Positions 1 through 11,395 of a DNA stretch of 64,000 bases are shown in pieces (position 1 is the stretch's first letter; every line of letters starts with the position of its first letter). The stretch lies in NCBI GenBank assembly GCA_036873135.1, contig JAPTYO010000017.1, forward strand, positions 2,232,001-2,296,000. Reading direction: 5' to 3'. The notes below the pieces were generated by a model. It saw only the letters and a list, made by a program, of their open reading frames with translations. It did no database searches and had not been told where the DNA came from. The position numbers and the translations under genes were made by a program. The DNA comes from Clarkia xantiana subsp. parviflora (Eukaryota > Streptophyta > Magnoliopsida > Myrtales > Onagraceae).

Positions 1-187
1 ATAAACCCACTACAAGGACTAGCTCCTGTGTGGGAGGCAACAGTGACCGCCTTCATAAGGAGACATCCACAACTTATACCGAGTGGAGGATGCGGAAGGG
101 CAGATATCAACTAATACTTTTAGTGGAGAACATTTGAAGAAGTTCTACGCCCGAAGGGAATATCCACTTCCATTACATAATTTATAA
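1..187 (+). pseudogene. E1 integrase C-terminal end (partial, left edge)
   Basis: The frame ending in TAA at 185-187 reads a Tat-type integrase tail: a GPY-like stretch (LAPVWEA), then the terminal motif STNTFSGEHLKKF. The same motif ends the pol frames of E2 (near 9480), E4 (28507) and E5 (42741). The upstream part lies outside the window, and the alignment to the siblings slips around 60-85, so it may already be broken. It belongs to the element whose 3' region and LTR follow. In the family this module binds DNA or chromatin during integration. Confidence in identity is high; integrity cannot be judged. Confidence 0.75.
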
Positions 188-339
188 TTACCAAAAAGAA
201 ATCTACGGACTCCACTTAAACTTTGTTTTCTGTAAGAAATGAAAATAACACTAAATAAGTCAAATGATTTTCAGGACACAAGGAAAAGAAGAAAGACACC
301 ATCACTCACAAAAGAGGAGGCGTCATCTACAACGCATTC

Positions 340-960
340 AAAATTTGCAGGAAGCGTCTTGCACCAACGCCAAATCTTGGAACTCCAAGCGGCGGAAAAA
401 CGCATTTGCAAGTAGCACCTTGCCAATACGATATCTCGAGGCATCGAGTAAGCGGAATAAAATGTACCAATCCAAGCAAGTAACGTCTTGCCATAAAGTC
501 ACATCTTGGAACTCAAAGCGACGGAAAACGCGCTAACTTTAGTAATTAGGATTGCGAGTCGCGTCTCCCCACAACGCTACCTCAAGGCATTGGGTAAGCG
601 AAATAAAACGTACCAAATTAACCTAGTAAAGTCTTGCCTCAAACGCCACCTTGAGTCCTCAAGTGGGCGGTAAAGTGCATATCACGAGTTGCGTCTCGCT
701 CCAACGCTATCTCAAGGCATTGAGTAAGCGGAATAAAACGTACCAAATCACGCAAGTAACGTCCTACCTTAACACTAACACGAGGCATTGGGTAAGTGGT
801 TAAAACGTGTCAAACTAACAAGTAGCGTCTTGTTCACAATGCTATCTCGAGGCATCGGATATGAGGTCACAAAACGTGTCAACACAATGCAAGTAGCGTC
901 TTGCCAACAACACTATGTCGAGGCATCAACTAGTGGACGACCACCATTCCAACCGAAAAG
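340..960 (+). repeat. Degenerate tandem repeat, E1
   Basis: Diverged units of roughly 70-110 bp contain the phrases AAGTAGCGTCTTGCC and TCGAGGCATCGAGTAAGCGG several times in a row. The phrase resembles AAGTCGAGTCTTGCCACAAC in the E2 array near 10340-10620 and a single copy in E5 near 44224. Monomers are too diverged to fix one period by eye. Confidence 0.7.
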
Positions 961-1074
961 CGGAAGATCCAAAAAGACAACTCTGAAATATGATAAGGCG
1001 ATCGACAACCCTTTCATATGGAAAGAAGAAGATCTATAAGGACAACCCTTACAACCGAGGGAACCATCCCCCTA

Positions 1075-1270
1075 TACTTCATCAAATGGCTACCATGTCC
1101 ATACATCAAAGGAAGGTACCATCCCCATATATTTCATCAACAATGGCTATCATGTCCATTTATCAAAGAAGGATACCATCCCCCCTATACCTCAACTGAG
1201 GTTATCATGCCTAGATATCTCAAAGGAGGAAACCATACCCCTATATCAAAAAGGTAGCTATCATGTCCAC
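1075..1270 (+). repeat. Short repeat with core ATCATGTCCA, E1
   Basis: Four to five copies of a unit containing GGCTA(T/C)CATGTCCA, spaced about 55-65 bp apart with GAAGG and CCATCCCC between them. The same core makes up the 27-bp array of E3 at 17170-17430, so it predates the split of these families or moved between them. Confidence 0.65.
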
Positions 1271-1507
1271 GGAAAAAGGTTCAAAATATATAGAAAACCA
1301 GTACAATATAAATGGTCATAAAAAGGCTCGTACCCTAGATCCAACAATACTCGGGTTAGCCAAGCATGAGGCTCCATCACCATGAAGGCATCCTCCTTAT
1401 TCCAAGTCCAACAACCGCAAGTTCGGTGGTTGAAGGGAAAAACTAAGGAGATAGCCTCCACCAAGCTTTCAAACAACTATCAATAGCTTAATCGGACGCC
1501 TATCCGA

Positions 1508-1582
1508 CCATCATAGAGTCAAGCAAAGGTTAGGGCCATTGCTTAACTAGGGGGAAAAAGCGGGATACACCCCAATTAAGCA
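1508..1582 (+). other. Internal polypurine-tract hairpin plus LTR-start stub
   Basis: GAGTCAAGCAAAGG, then CCATTGCTTAACTAGGGGG and GGATACACCCCAATT, closely copies the layout seen before every 3' LTR in this window (hairpin, G-run, then TGATGGATATACGCCC). Here only about 20 bp of LTR-like sequence follows. It looks like the 3' junction of an older element whose LTR was lost, or a duplicated end. Confidence 0.45.
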
Positions 1583-1773
1583 ACAGACATCCTCTAGCCC
1601 ACCTCAAAAGCAAGTAAGGAAACTTCAAGGAAGTAGCAATCAAACACAAGGAGACCGTCAACCATAGCAAACCAGGGTGACGAAGGACATAGAAAAAAGT
1701 CTTCCAGGAGGAGGAGCAATAACACGTCAGTTACAATTAACCCTGCCACGACGCACTATGCTAAGCCATCAAC

Positions 1774-2312
1774 GCCAACCTACCCAGAAGTACGTCCCAA
1801 AGTGCACAAAGACCTAATGCTTAATACATGGGCTAAGACATGTGCATGGATGATACTACTTGCTAAAGGAAGGACTATGGTGGATAAACAAACATCACAA
1901 GGATCCCTAAAGGGGAGATAAGCAAAACCATCCCAAAACTACCCAAGGTAGTCGGGGGAGGGACCAAACACCTACAACAAGCTATGTATAAACAGCAGTC
2001 CGTCAGGAAAAAACAGCGGTCCGTCAGGAAAAAACAAGCGGTCCATCGGGAAAAAATAACGGTCCGTCAGGAAAAGACATAAGTCCGTCACGACACCATA
2101 TAAATCCATCAAGACCAACCTAACCAAGGATACGTCCCAAAGTGCATAAAGATCAAGTGCTTACTACGGGGGCAAAAGACACGTGAATGGACGATAATAC
2201 TTGTTAAAGGGGGGACTATAATGGATAAAGCATGTAGAATACTCCTACAAGGAGGGACAAATAAAATCATCTCAATACTACCTAAGGTAATGAAAGGTGG
2301 AACCAAATATCC
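1774..2312 (+). repeat. Direct duplication of about 190 bp, period about 340 bp
   Basis: 1774-1965 and 2112-2312 share a series of phrases in the same order: CCAACCTA, TACGTCCCAAAGTGCA, a CATG/GATGATA block, GGACTAT, TGGATAAA and a CTACC(C/T)AAGGTA end. The copies are diverged by substitutions and small indels. Confidence 0.65.
1990..2098 (+). repeat. About 21-bp tandem repeat (GGTCCGTCAGGAAAAAA)
   Basis: Five imperfect copies of a unit with GGTCCGTCAGG followed by an A-run. It sits between the two arms of the 340-bp duplication. Confidence 0.75.
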
Positions 2313-3347
2313 TCCATGAGAGCATATATCATCTATACAAACAAAGGGACCTAGGCATGGAACTAAGGCACCCAGACAACATCTACATACAACAACGTGT
2401 CCACTACGGGGGCACGCGTAGATGGGCTACCAAGCGTAGTCACTTCAAGGGTAAACCACCCCGCGTCCAAAACGTCAAACACATCAACTGTAAGGGACAA
2501 CTATATATATACAATCTCATACATGCAGGTTTCGCAATTAACACAAGGGCTAAGCCCCCAGCGTCTGAAGCATGCCCACTACGCGGGAAACCATATCTAT
2601 ACAACTCTATATGCTCGAGTCACAGAGCATGATTAACACAAGGGCCAAGCCCCCACTTGAGGATGTGCAAGGTGTGCATACCGCGGAGGTAGCATCAGCA
2701 CGTAGCCACAAAGTCAAAATCACCGTCCGGGAAGCCCCTAAACCTACACAAAGGGAGTAACGCTCCAACATATATGAAGTGAACAACCTTCTACATATAT
2801 TTATAAAAACTCTTTTATACGAAGGGTAAGAGGAAGAATTTTAACCACTCTCACCTCCATCTATATAGAGTGAATTGCAGGGATAAGGTTAAAGGACTAT
2901 GCCCACACTCCGACAAACGGGGAGAAAAATGCCATGCCCATTGAAGGCCAAAGCTAGAAGATCATACTCGCACTCTCGCAAACGAAGCATAACACCGCTT
3001 CCAAAGCGCCCTACCAGCTATAAGAGCCTGAAAAGGAGGTTCCTCCAAAAAGGACACATAAGGCTAAGTGAAATGAGACCAAGGCTCGTGCCACTTTTAC
3101 CCTTATCCAATATCTGTACATAACATAAATTTTCTTAAATCAGCAATAGCATTTTGTGTATCCAGCTTCCTTGAACAGGGGGCAAGGAAAATCACGACGT
3201 TCCTCGGGCACGCAACGAAGTTCGGGACCGTCTTAAAGCTCCTTTAAACACGGGGCAAGGAAAATCACGACATTCCTTGAGCACTCAATAAAGGTCGGGA
3301 TCGTCACAAATGTTCGCAACTCGCTTGGGCGATACTCCACAAAAATA

Positions 3348-3389
3348 GAGTCAAGTAAAGGTTAAACGATTGCTTGACATGGGGGCAAA
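3348..3389 (+). promoter_or_regulatory. E1 PPT hairpin and polypurine tract
   Basis: GAGTCAAGTAA at 3348-3358 can pair with TTGCTTGAC at 3370-3378. The G-run GGGGGCAAA (3381-3389) directly precedes the LTR start TGTTGG. The polypurine tract primes plus-strand DNA synthesis in LTR elements. The hairpin just upstream recurs in E2, E3, E5 and, with different bases, in E4 and E6. Confidence 0.7.
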
Positions 3390-4213
3390 TGTTGGATATA
3401 CGTCCAAGCTATTATAATTGGCCCCGATAATTGGGCCATAACCGAATATAATTCGAAACCTGGAACACGGACACCCGAGGCCTAGCACATTGGCCCTGAA
3501 AACACCCCGAGTGGGGAAATCCACCCGGGAAGATCCCGAGTGGAAAGACCACTCGGGGGGGGGGGGGGGAACAACCCGAGCAAGACCTTGGGAGTACCCC
3601 TCCAGGTACCCCCCATCCGTCCGGACGATATCGCCCGGGGCTCACCTTTGGAGGCCATTCCCACACACTTAAACACATTATGCTCTTCTACGGTTGAACC
3701 GAGGTCTAGTGCACCATATTTATGGTCAAGACCAATTTATATTAGGAACCTGCCACAACCGGACTAGGAAACTACTGGAACCGAGGCGGTCCGATAGGAA
3801 CTTTATAAATAGAGGCCTCTTCTCCTCATTTAAGAACAATCTTGTTATCTCTCATTCAAGCTCTGCCTTCTCTCTACTTTATCTCTCTAAGAGCCTATAC
3901 TCATTTAAGCATCAGAGAGGGCACACCGAGCACCACCCCCCTATGGTCTCGGTATCGCCCCTTTTGCAGGTATCTCGAGGAGAAGGAAGAACGGAGGTCT
4001 GAGGCAAGAAGGCACTCCGGACATCACGTGCAAACAATGGGCCTACCGAGAACCCCCTCCCCGGTGCCCATCTACAGGTTTATGAGAAGAAGAAGCCCAC
4101 AGAGCGAGCATACGACAAGAAGAAGCCCACGAAGCGGGAATACTAGAAGGAGAAGCCCAGGAAGATGGAGAGAACGGAAGGACAAGCCCACGAAGTAAAC
4201 TCGTGTACAAACA
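3390..4213 (+). mobile_element. E1 3' LTR (right end uncertain)
   Basis: It starts with TGTTGGATATACG right after the polypurine tract. It has a TATA box (TATAAATA, 3804-3811), the sequence CTCATTTAAGCATC, a stem-loop (3916-3964) and GCCCCTTTTGCAGG, which are the landmarks of the other Tat LTRs here. Its end is not fixed because the partner LTR is outside the window. ACAAACA endings at 4036 and near 4213 are both possible, since sibling LTRs end in AACA. G+A-rich AGAAGAAGCCCA repeats at 4084-4160 resemble the AGGTCAGAAGGAGAGAAGG repeats of the E3 LTR. Confidence 0.6.
3916..3964 (+). promoter_or_regulatory. E1 R/U5 stem-loop
   Basis: AGAGGG (3916) pairs with CCCTTT (near 3959-3964). The inner arm ACCGAG-C-ACC pairs with GGT-CTCGGT, with one bulged base. 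The loop is C-rich. It is the same position and layout as in the other families, but with different arm bases. Confidence 0.6.
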
Positions 4214-4608
4214 AAGCCCAACCCAAAGACATAACCATAAACCCTCTTCAAGTTCGATCTCTCTCTTACACAGTTACACTGTCGTTCTTTATCAATCTTT
4301 CCTCAAGTGAGACTACTCCTCTCCTCACTTCCACCAAGCTCATCACGTGCCGACCCTATCTCCATCTCCAACGAGGAGATGCCATCCCGGAGTACAAAAG
4401 GGGTCTGGAAGCTATCTCCGGTAACGGATTCATGATACCTTGGACCATGGATGATAGGATGTCAACTTTTGTTCCCTGTCTGGGCCTGAAACCCCGGAGT
4501 AAAGTCGGAGTCGTACGATATCTTCGATATTTAGAGCTCTGTGGAGTTCAAAAGTCCACTTCATTGAATAGCATTTTCCGGCGAGGCTGTCGGACTTTCG
4601 TACTCTGA
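4165..4608 (+). other. Open frame of unknown origin at the E1/E2 boundary
   Basis: An open frame of 147 codons begins inside the probable E1 LTR and ends at TGA near 4608. I do not recognise the translated product. The second half (from about 4330) is outside the LTR and could be old host or transposon sequence. It has no start context, partner exon or repeat that supports a gene. AT-rich sequence follows. I infer a chance frame rather than a gene. Confidence 0.15.
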
Positions 4609-4679
4609 TTTTCTATTTTCTTGTAAGTTCTATGTAATACGGGCAGAGTTTCTTGAAGCAGTAACAGAGATCAGGATTT

Positions 4680-4848
4680 TCACGATCGGACAGGTGTGTT
4701 TTAACGGTCTAACCTGGTCCAACCCGGTTTTTTTCATTTTGCCGGTTTCAACTATATTCTTATCCTTTTCTCAAACCGGACAGGTGCTATGACTGGTTAC
4801 GGTCCAACCAGATCTGTCTGACAGTCAGGTCCGGTTTTCAAAACACTG
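4680..4848 (+). mobile_element. hAT-type MITE remnant (one terminus)
   Basis: The stretch is rich in GGTCC and CCGGT motifs and ends with CCGGTTTTCAAAACACTG at 4831-4848. In reverse complement this reads CAGTGTTTTGAAAACCGG, a terminus I associate with non-autonomous hAT elements in plants. The opposite terminus is not clear, so it is probably truncated. Confidence 0.4.
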
Positions 4849-4973
4849 AAGAAGATATCATGTGTTCGATTCCAATTTGCTCAAATAATTTTTTTTAAAC
4901 TATTTTTTCCTCATGCACTAAGGAAGAGATCCTAGGTTCAACTCACATCAACTCCAACTGATTTTTTATTTTC

Positions 4974-4978
4974 TGAAC
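4974..4978. repeat. Target site duplication TGAAC, left copy (E2)
   Basis: TGAAC just left of the E2 5' LTR is repeated exactly at 34210-34214 after the E2 3' LTR. This fixes the outer limits of E2 across 29 kb. Confidence 0.85.
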
Positions 4979-5541
4979 GGATAGATATTCGCCCGACATG
5001 GGTTCGTTTTACATTCGGGCCTCGTTTACACGTTAGACCCACTGACGGCTCACGAATGCTTACCCGCCTGTTGGAACGGTCCGAACACGCAACATACAAG
5101 TTCGGACAGAGACTCGTCCGTATTGTCGCCCTGCAATGCGCGTACCCTTACGTGTCTTACACTATGTGCGAGTCTTCCCACTGCCAATCTTGCTCAAATC
5201 CAATCCTGGTTCACGTGTTCTTACTAAACCGGGGTTAGACCGTTCAAAACCGGGTTCGAGTCCAAGTTCCCTATAGATAGGAATCTTGGTCACCCATTTC
5301 ATAATTCAAGTTGGCTTGGGAGCTCTCACTTTTCTCTAGCTTTATCTCTCTAGAATAGTTTCTCATTTAAGCATCGGAGAGGGACAAATCGAGTACCACC
5401 CCCTCCCCTTTGGTCTCGATATCTCTCTTTGTGCAGGAGTTAGGACGAGCGTGCGCGGACAACACAAGCGAACTCCGACAACCCGACAAGACCTCTACGC
5501 AATCTAAGGAGCCGACAACTCCCGCGAGTCAGGTCCCAACA
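4979..5541 (+). mobile_element. E2 5' LTR
   Basis: 563 bp. The first bases are mutated (GGATAGATATTCGCCC instead of TGATGGATAT), and the end CCCAACA is followed by the primer site. The TATA region is degraded (CTATAGATAG at 5271), whereas the 3' copy keeps TATAAATA (33946-33953). The stem-loop at about 5378-5430 has arms ATCGAG-T-ACC and GGT-CTCGAT. Confidence 0.85.
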
Positions 5542-5558
5542 TTGGCGCCATCTGCAAG
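5542..5558 (+). other. E2 primer binding site
   Basis: TTGGCGCCATCTGCAAG directly follows the LTR. The TGGCGCC core is shared with E3 and E5 and fits the 3' end of plant tRNA-Asp as I remember it; the later bases are diverged. Confidence 0.65.
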
Positions 5559-5598
5559 ATTCGAACAAAACACGCACTCGCCAACCAGCGGTAGCTAC

Positions 5599-8500
5599 AT
5601 GGCGAACACATATGTCATACATGGGGGTTTTGGAGCCGGAGGTGAAACATCTTATGCAAGGGAAGCTTACGCATCCCAGATGGTGCAAAAGGCCGACGAA
5701 CACCAACATGATGACGAACCAATGGAAGACGCCATATACTTCTCAACAAAAGACGAGCATATACTGTACGCACACGAAGACGCTCTAGTCATAACAATGG
5801 AAGTAGACAACATGGATGTCAAACGCATACTGGTAGATGGAGGAAGCTCTCCCAGCATACTGACCAGAGAGGTTGTCCTTGCCTTGGAAAAGAAAAAGAA
5901 CATCAAGCAACTGTACTTACCACTAGTAGGCTTCATGGGCGATGCCAACTATTCAGTGGGAACAATCACATTACCAGTCACCTTGGGGGCCGGAGAAAAA
6001 ACTACATATGGAGATACCATTCTTAGTGGTGGAAAAGCTAGACGCATACAACGACATTCTAGGTTACACAACTATGGACACATGGGGTATAATAGCTTCA
6101 ATAGCCCACCGAAAGATGAAATTCCCAACCATCGCATGAATTTGAGAAGTTAAAGGAGACCAACAACTGTCAAAGGGTTGCTACAACATAGCACTCAAAC
6201 ACAACATCAAGGAAGACAACAGTGACATCCCTTCCGTTGATGAGGACCCCAGAAAAGATCACGCTCGTCCAACTCCAATGGTAGAGCTGAAAGTAAAGAT
6301 AGATCAGCCATATCAGATGATTCGAATAGGCGTGTCATTATCGGAAGAGGAAGCAACAGAGCTCACAACACTCTTGATAGAGTATAAGGAGCTATTCGCA
6401 TGGTCCCCGAGCAACATGCCTGGGATAATCCCCGACGTAATCTCTCATAAGCTCAACATTGACCTAATAGCTTGAGCTATCACACAAAAGGTACGGCCAC
6501 TGGGGGGAAACAAAAAGATAGCTATCCCGGAGGAAGTAGGAATGCTAATAGATGCGGGCTTCATTGAGGAGGCAAGGTTCCAAACGTTGGTTGCAAACCC
6601 AGTCTTGGTACCAAAGCCTAACGGCAAGTGGAGGATGTGTATTGACTAAAGAAACCTCAACAATGCATTTCTTAAGGATTCATATATTTTACCAAGAATT
6701 GACCAACTAGTCTACGCCACTGCAGGCAACGAGTTGATGTCTGTAATGCATGCATACTCCGGCTATAACCAGATTCTAATGTCTCAAGATGAGTCACCAC
6801 ACACAGCATTCTACGCGGACATCGATATATAAAATTATAAGGTGATGCCATTTGGTCTAATCAACGCGGGTGCAACATCACCAACGGATGATAAACATAA
6901 TATTTGGAGACATGATTGGAAAGAAAATGGAAGCATACGTCGACGGCATAGTAGTGAAATCAATAAAGAGATACAATTATGTCGAAGACCTGCGTGCAAC
7001 ATTCCAAAGGATGCGCCAATTCCAAGTTCGCCTGAACCCAGAAAAATGCGCTTTCGGCGTACAGTCAGGGAAAATACTGGGCTTCATGGTTAGCCAAAAA
7101 GGAATAGAAGCAACCCTGAAGAAGGTAAAGGAAATTGAAGAGATGGAATCTCCAACAAAACATAAGGAAGTGCAACTGCTGAACGGCCGTCTAGCAGCCT
7201 TGAACAGATTCCTTGCCAGGATCGGTGATAGAGCACTCCCTTTCTCCGAAATCTTGTGTGCCAACAAGAATTTCGAATGGACACCAATATGCGAAGAGGC
7301 TTTCCAACAGTTAAAACAGCATTTGCGAACACTGCCGACATTGGCAAAACCAGTCTAAGGAGAGCCTTTTTTTCCTCTATATATCAGTGATCAACACTGC
7401 GGTCAGTTTTGTGCTTGTTAGACAAGAAGGGACCACTCAATTACCAGTATACTACATGAGCAAGACCTTGGAAAAGTATGAAGTTAACTACATGCCAATA
7501 GAGAAACACTTATATGCCCTCATTGTGGCGGCAAGAAAGCTGAGACTGTACTTCCACGCGCACGAGATAACGGTACTCACTGATCAGCCGCTGAAACACA
7601 TACTGGCGAAACCAAACATGTCGGGAAAGTTGACAAAGTGGTCAGTCGAGTTGAGCAAATTTCGCATCCACTTCGATCCTTGGACTGCAATCAAGGGTCA
7701 GGCCTTAGCCGATTTCATTGCAGAATTCACAGGGATCACCCCTGAAACCACAACTAAGGAAGACGCACCATAAAACGTAGAGCCCACTAACATATGGGAG
7801 ATGTATACAGATGGGTCGTCGAACCTAGGAGGATCTGGAGCATGATTCCTCCTAATACCGCTAGACAGGTCATATCCTTTGAAGTATGCTCTAACTATAG
7901 TGTTTAGAGAAACGGACAATGAGGCAGAGTCGAAGCCTTAATAACAGGCTTGAAGATTGCCAATGGTGTGGGTGTCAAACACCTAAGGGTACAATGCGAC
8001 GCACAGCTCGTCGTCAATCAAGTAAAAGGTAAATACATGGAAAAATCTGAAAATATGTAGAAATACTTAAGACAAGCAAAAGAACTCATTGCCAGTTTCG
8101 AAACCATCGACATAACGTCGGTCCCAAGAGACCAAATCCAAGAGGCAGACACTTTAAGCAAGTTCGCACAAGGTATCAAGCAAGGCAAAGAAACACACTT
8201 CTTCGAACATAGAATCTTGTCAGTGATCGACTAGATCGAGGTATTAACCAATTACTCAGCGCCAACATGGATGACACCAATTCAAGCGTACATCACAAAT
8301 GGCACGCTACCAGACGATTCGACACAGGCAAACAAAATACAAAGGATCGCTGTCAACCACGCGATAATAGAAGGCAAATTGTACAAGAAGGGCTTCTCAA
8401 CCCCATACTTGAAATGCATCGCATATCCTGAAATGAGGAAGGTGCTGAGCGAACTACAAGAAGGGCAAGAAGCTTGTCATGAGGGGGCAAGATCCATAAT

Positions 8501-9481
8501 CCGTAAGGCTTTAAGTCTAGGGTACTATTGGCCAACTATGAAAAGCGAAGCCACAAACATGGTCATCGAATGCGACTCTTGCCAACAATACTCAAGGAAC
8601 ATAACAACACCAGCATCGGAATTGAGCCCGATTACGAGCTCGTGACCTTTCGCACAATGGGGTATCAACCTGATAGGTCCCCTCCCAAGATCCAAGGGAC
8701 AAATTAAATTCATATTAGTGGTCATTGAGTACTTCTCCAAGTGGTTAGAAGCCAAGACCTTAACATGAACGACAGATGCCCAAATCCTCGATTTTATCTG
8801 ATACGGTGTCTCGAGGGTGCTCATAAGCGACAATGGTCCACAGTTAAAAAGTGGTAGACTAAAAACCTATTGCAAAAAACTGAACATAGACCACTACTTT
8901 GCGTTAGTGCACCACGCACAGACTAACGGCCAAGTGGAGTCAGCCAACAAGATCGTCCTCGACGGTCTCAAGAAAAGAGTCCACGCGTTAAAAGGAGGAT
9001 GGGCCGAGGAACTCAGCAGCGTTGTATGGGCGGTGCGCACAATGCCTAAACAAACAACGGGAGAAACGCCATTCAGCATGGTCTATGGAACATAAGCAAT
9101 CGCCCCGATAGAGATAGTCGTCGCATCTTACAGAACAACTCATTTCAATACCAAAACTAACGATGAGGAAAGACGACTCGATCTAGATTTAGCAGGCGAG
9201 AGGTGATGGAAATCAGAGAAGCTTCAAGCAAGGATGGGTTTAATCACTTCAAGATACTACAACCTAAAAGTCAAAGGAAGACAGTTCCATGTAGGAGAAA
9301 TGATGTGGAGGAGGAACGAGTTCTCACACCTGGATCAAATCAACAAACTATCACCAAAGTGGGATGGACCATGCAAGATAGCCTATGTACCATACGTCAA
9401 TGCATATCGCCTTGAAGATGCAAATGGCAACATATCCACGAATACATTCAGCGGAGGACACTTGAAAAAGTTCCACTCCTG
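5599..9481 (+). pseudogene. E2 pol (protease-RT-RNaseH-aRNaseH-integrase), no gag
   Basis: Protease starts at VIHGGFGAGGETSY (near 5610) only about 55 bp after the primer site, so gag is absent. The protease keeps VDGGSS (near 5835). Visible breaks: a frameshift near 6000-6030, a TGA at 6473, a TAA in the RT motif CID-RNL (near 6646), a stop at 6829 and a frameshift near 6880. The catalytic box reads YVDG instead of YVDD (near 6939). There is a TAA at 7771, shortly before the second RNase H (YTDGSS, near 7806), and a TGA at 8641 where siblings have Trp of WPFAQW. The integrase keeps SDNGPQ and GQVESANK. The 3' end reads STNTFSGGHLKKFHS. It is a dead Tat-type pol. Confidence 0.85.
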
Positions 9482-9867
9482 AGAATACCTCCTACATAAC
9501 TAAGGAGACCCCGTATCAAGCTCCTTTATCCTACTTATTATATGCATTACTTGAAGGAGATTTAAAAACTCTAAATATTTGCATTCTAATAAAATGAATG
9601 TATTCTCGTAGGTACACAACCCACTTATACACCCGACTCTGGAATCACATCACGTAGCGTACTATATGTATATAACTTGCATCAAAAATACAAGCTATTA
9701 AGTTGAACACACCAAACAGCCTATATTATAGTCGCCAACACGTCAACAATCGACGTCAACAATGAGCAAATAATATGCTCTTTCTCTGGACATCTATTAT
9801 GTCTATTAAAAACAACGACGACAACATACCACATCCTGGAAATTTCACCAAGGATTATTTATAAGTA

Positions 9868-10172
9868 ACATGGCGCGACATCCCCAGCTCGGGGGCATCC
9901 CCATGATTAAAACGACAATACCTTGGATTATTAACCAAGACACGGTCATCTACAATATGGTGCGACATCCTCTATACGAGGGCAACACCATGAAACATGG
10001 CGCGACATCCTCTATACGAGGGCAACCCCATGTCAACCTACTGCGGACTATCAAGCTCAATAGAAATCTAACTATAGCACGGGCGATATCCTCTATACAA
10101 GGGCAAACCCATGAAACATGGCGCGACATCCTCTATACGAGGGCAACCCCATGTAAACCTACCGAGGACTAT
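9868..10172 (+). repeat. Tandem repeat with core GACATCCTCTATACGAGGGC, E2
   Basis: Units contain GGCGCGACATCCTCTATACG followed by AGGGCAACCCCATG, spaced 45-70 bp, five copies with mutations. Two further copies (CGAACATCCTCTATACGGGG) occur at 13930-14025, on the other side of the antisense gene. A related phrase (GGCGAATGTCCTCTTGTTAG) builds the E5 array at 43653-43918. Confidence 0.7.
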
Positions 10173-10179
10173 CAAGACC

Positions 10180-10870
10180 AGTAGAGTTCTTTTCTACGCA
10201 TTCAGGAGCGTATCCTGTGATAAATAAATTTCTACGTCGGCAGGAGCGTATCCTGAGATCATCGCTATACGCAATGCATCGAAAAACTCGCAAACCCTAC
10301 AAGTCGAGTCTTGTAAAAAGTTATCTTGGAGGTGAAAAAATAACGGAAATGAAACTCGCCAAATTAGCAAGTCGAGTCTTGCCACAACGTCGCCTTGGAA
10401 TGGACCAAGAGATGGTAAAAACTGCAAGTTGTACAACACGGTCTTGTTCAGCCCCTTGGAATAACCAATAAGAGGTGTAGTAAAACCGCAAGACAAGTAC
10501 GCAAATAGCCAATGAACATCTTGCCACGCCGTTACATTGGGGTTGCCCAAGTAGCGGAAGAAAATCCCATCCAAATAAGCAAGTCGTGTCTTGCCACAAC
10601 GTCGCCTTGGAATGATCCAAGAGACGGTAAAAACTACAAGGCGTATTGCATGACCTATGTTCCGCCCTTTGGAATAGCCATGTGGAGGCGTAGTAACATC
10701 GAATGGTAAGTAAATGGATTTGCCAACGGAACGCCTTGCAACAACGTTACACGGGGTGTTCCCAACTAACGGATGGAAAAAACCACCAAATTAACGAGTA
10801 GCGTACTGTCACAACGTCGCCTTAGAGTGGACTAAGAGATGGTAAAAACTAATATCTCGATTCGTCGAGA
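10180..10870 (+). repeat. Tandem repeat with core CAACGTCGCCTTGGAATGG, E2
   Basis: Imperfect units of about 55-110 bp contain GCAAGTCGAGTCTTG(C/T), CAACGTCGCCTT(G/A) and GAGATGGTAAAAACT. At its left end, GGAGCGTATCCTGAGA (10242) matches the core of the E3 array. A single copy of the whole phrase sits in E5 at 44222-44280. Confidence 0.7.
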
Positions 10871-11395
10871 CGATAACTACGTACGAGTAAAGGTCTTGTG
10901 CATTACTACCCATGAAAAAATGGAAAGTACCGATTCAATGTCTTGCGCGTTACTACCCCTGAAATACGGCAAGCATACGACCTATGTGTTTATCTCACAC
11001 TTATATATTACGCTATGCCTTGGGACAACCAAGAGGGGTGCACGACCTATAGCGACTTACGTCCTATCACTACAACTACGGATACTACATCCAATCAGAT
11101 TAGGAGTCTCAACTCTAACCTATAGTTCACACAGTATGGACAACCACGATAACAAAGGTATGAAATATTACTAATAGTTATCATGCATAATGAAATCATT
11201 CATAACTGGTCGATTGTCATAACGACAAGCGACAAGCATAATGAAAAGAGTTCAAGGGAAACAACCCGAACAGGAAAAGATCAACCCACCAAGGGAAGCA
11301 AGGCTATCTACAAAATTCGAACAAACATACGCCTGTCAACCGGATGCAACAGGAGGAATCGCCACATCTCCGGATGGTTCCACAAAACTCTCGTC

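Larger units (their letters stand above)
188..3347 (+). mobile_element. E1 3' non-coding region
   Basis: About 3.2 kb lies between the integrase end and the polypurine tract of E1. No convincing gene is present; open frames are short and follow tandem repeats. It holds several repeat blocks listed separately, and phrases such as ATCATGTCCA that recur in the 3' region of E3. No clear antisense gene like that of E4 can be read here. In Tat elements this interval is typically long and repeat-rich. Confidence 0.6.
9482..11395 (+). mobile_element. E2 3' non-coding region with repeats
   Basis: No gene is supported. AT-rich sequence to about 9860 is followed by two tandem arrays (separate entries) and then unique sequence up to the end of the antisense gene. 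The first 380 bp resembles the stretch after E5 integrase (42742-43200), including the phrase TCTTCGTAGG/TCTCGTAGG. Confidence 0.6.

Noticed and set aside
4165..4608. Possible host exon between E1 and E2
   Set aside because: No recognisable domain, begins in LTR sequence and has no supporting splice partners; kept only as a low-confidence feature.
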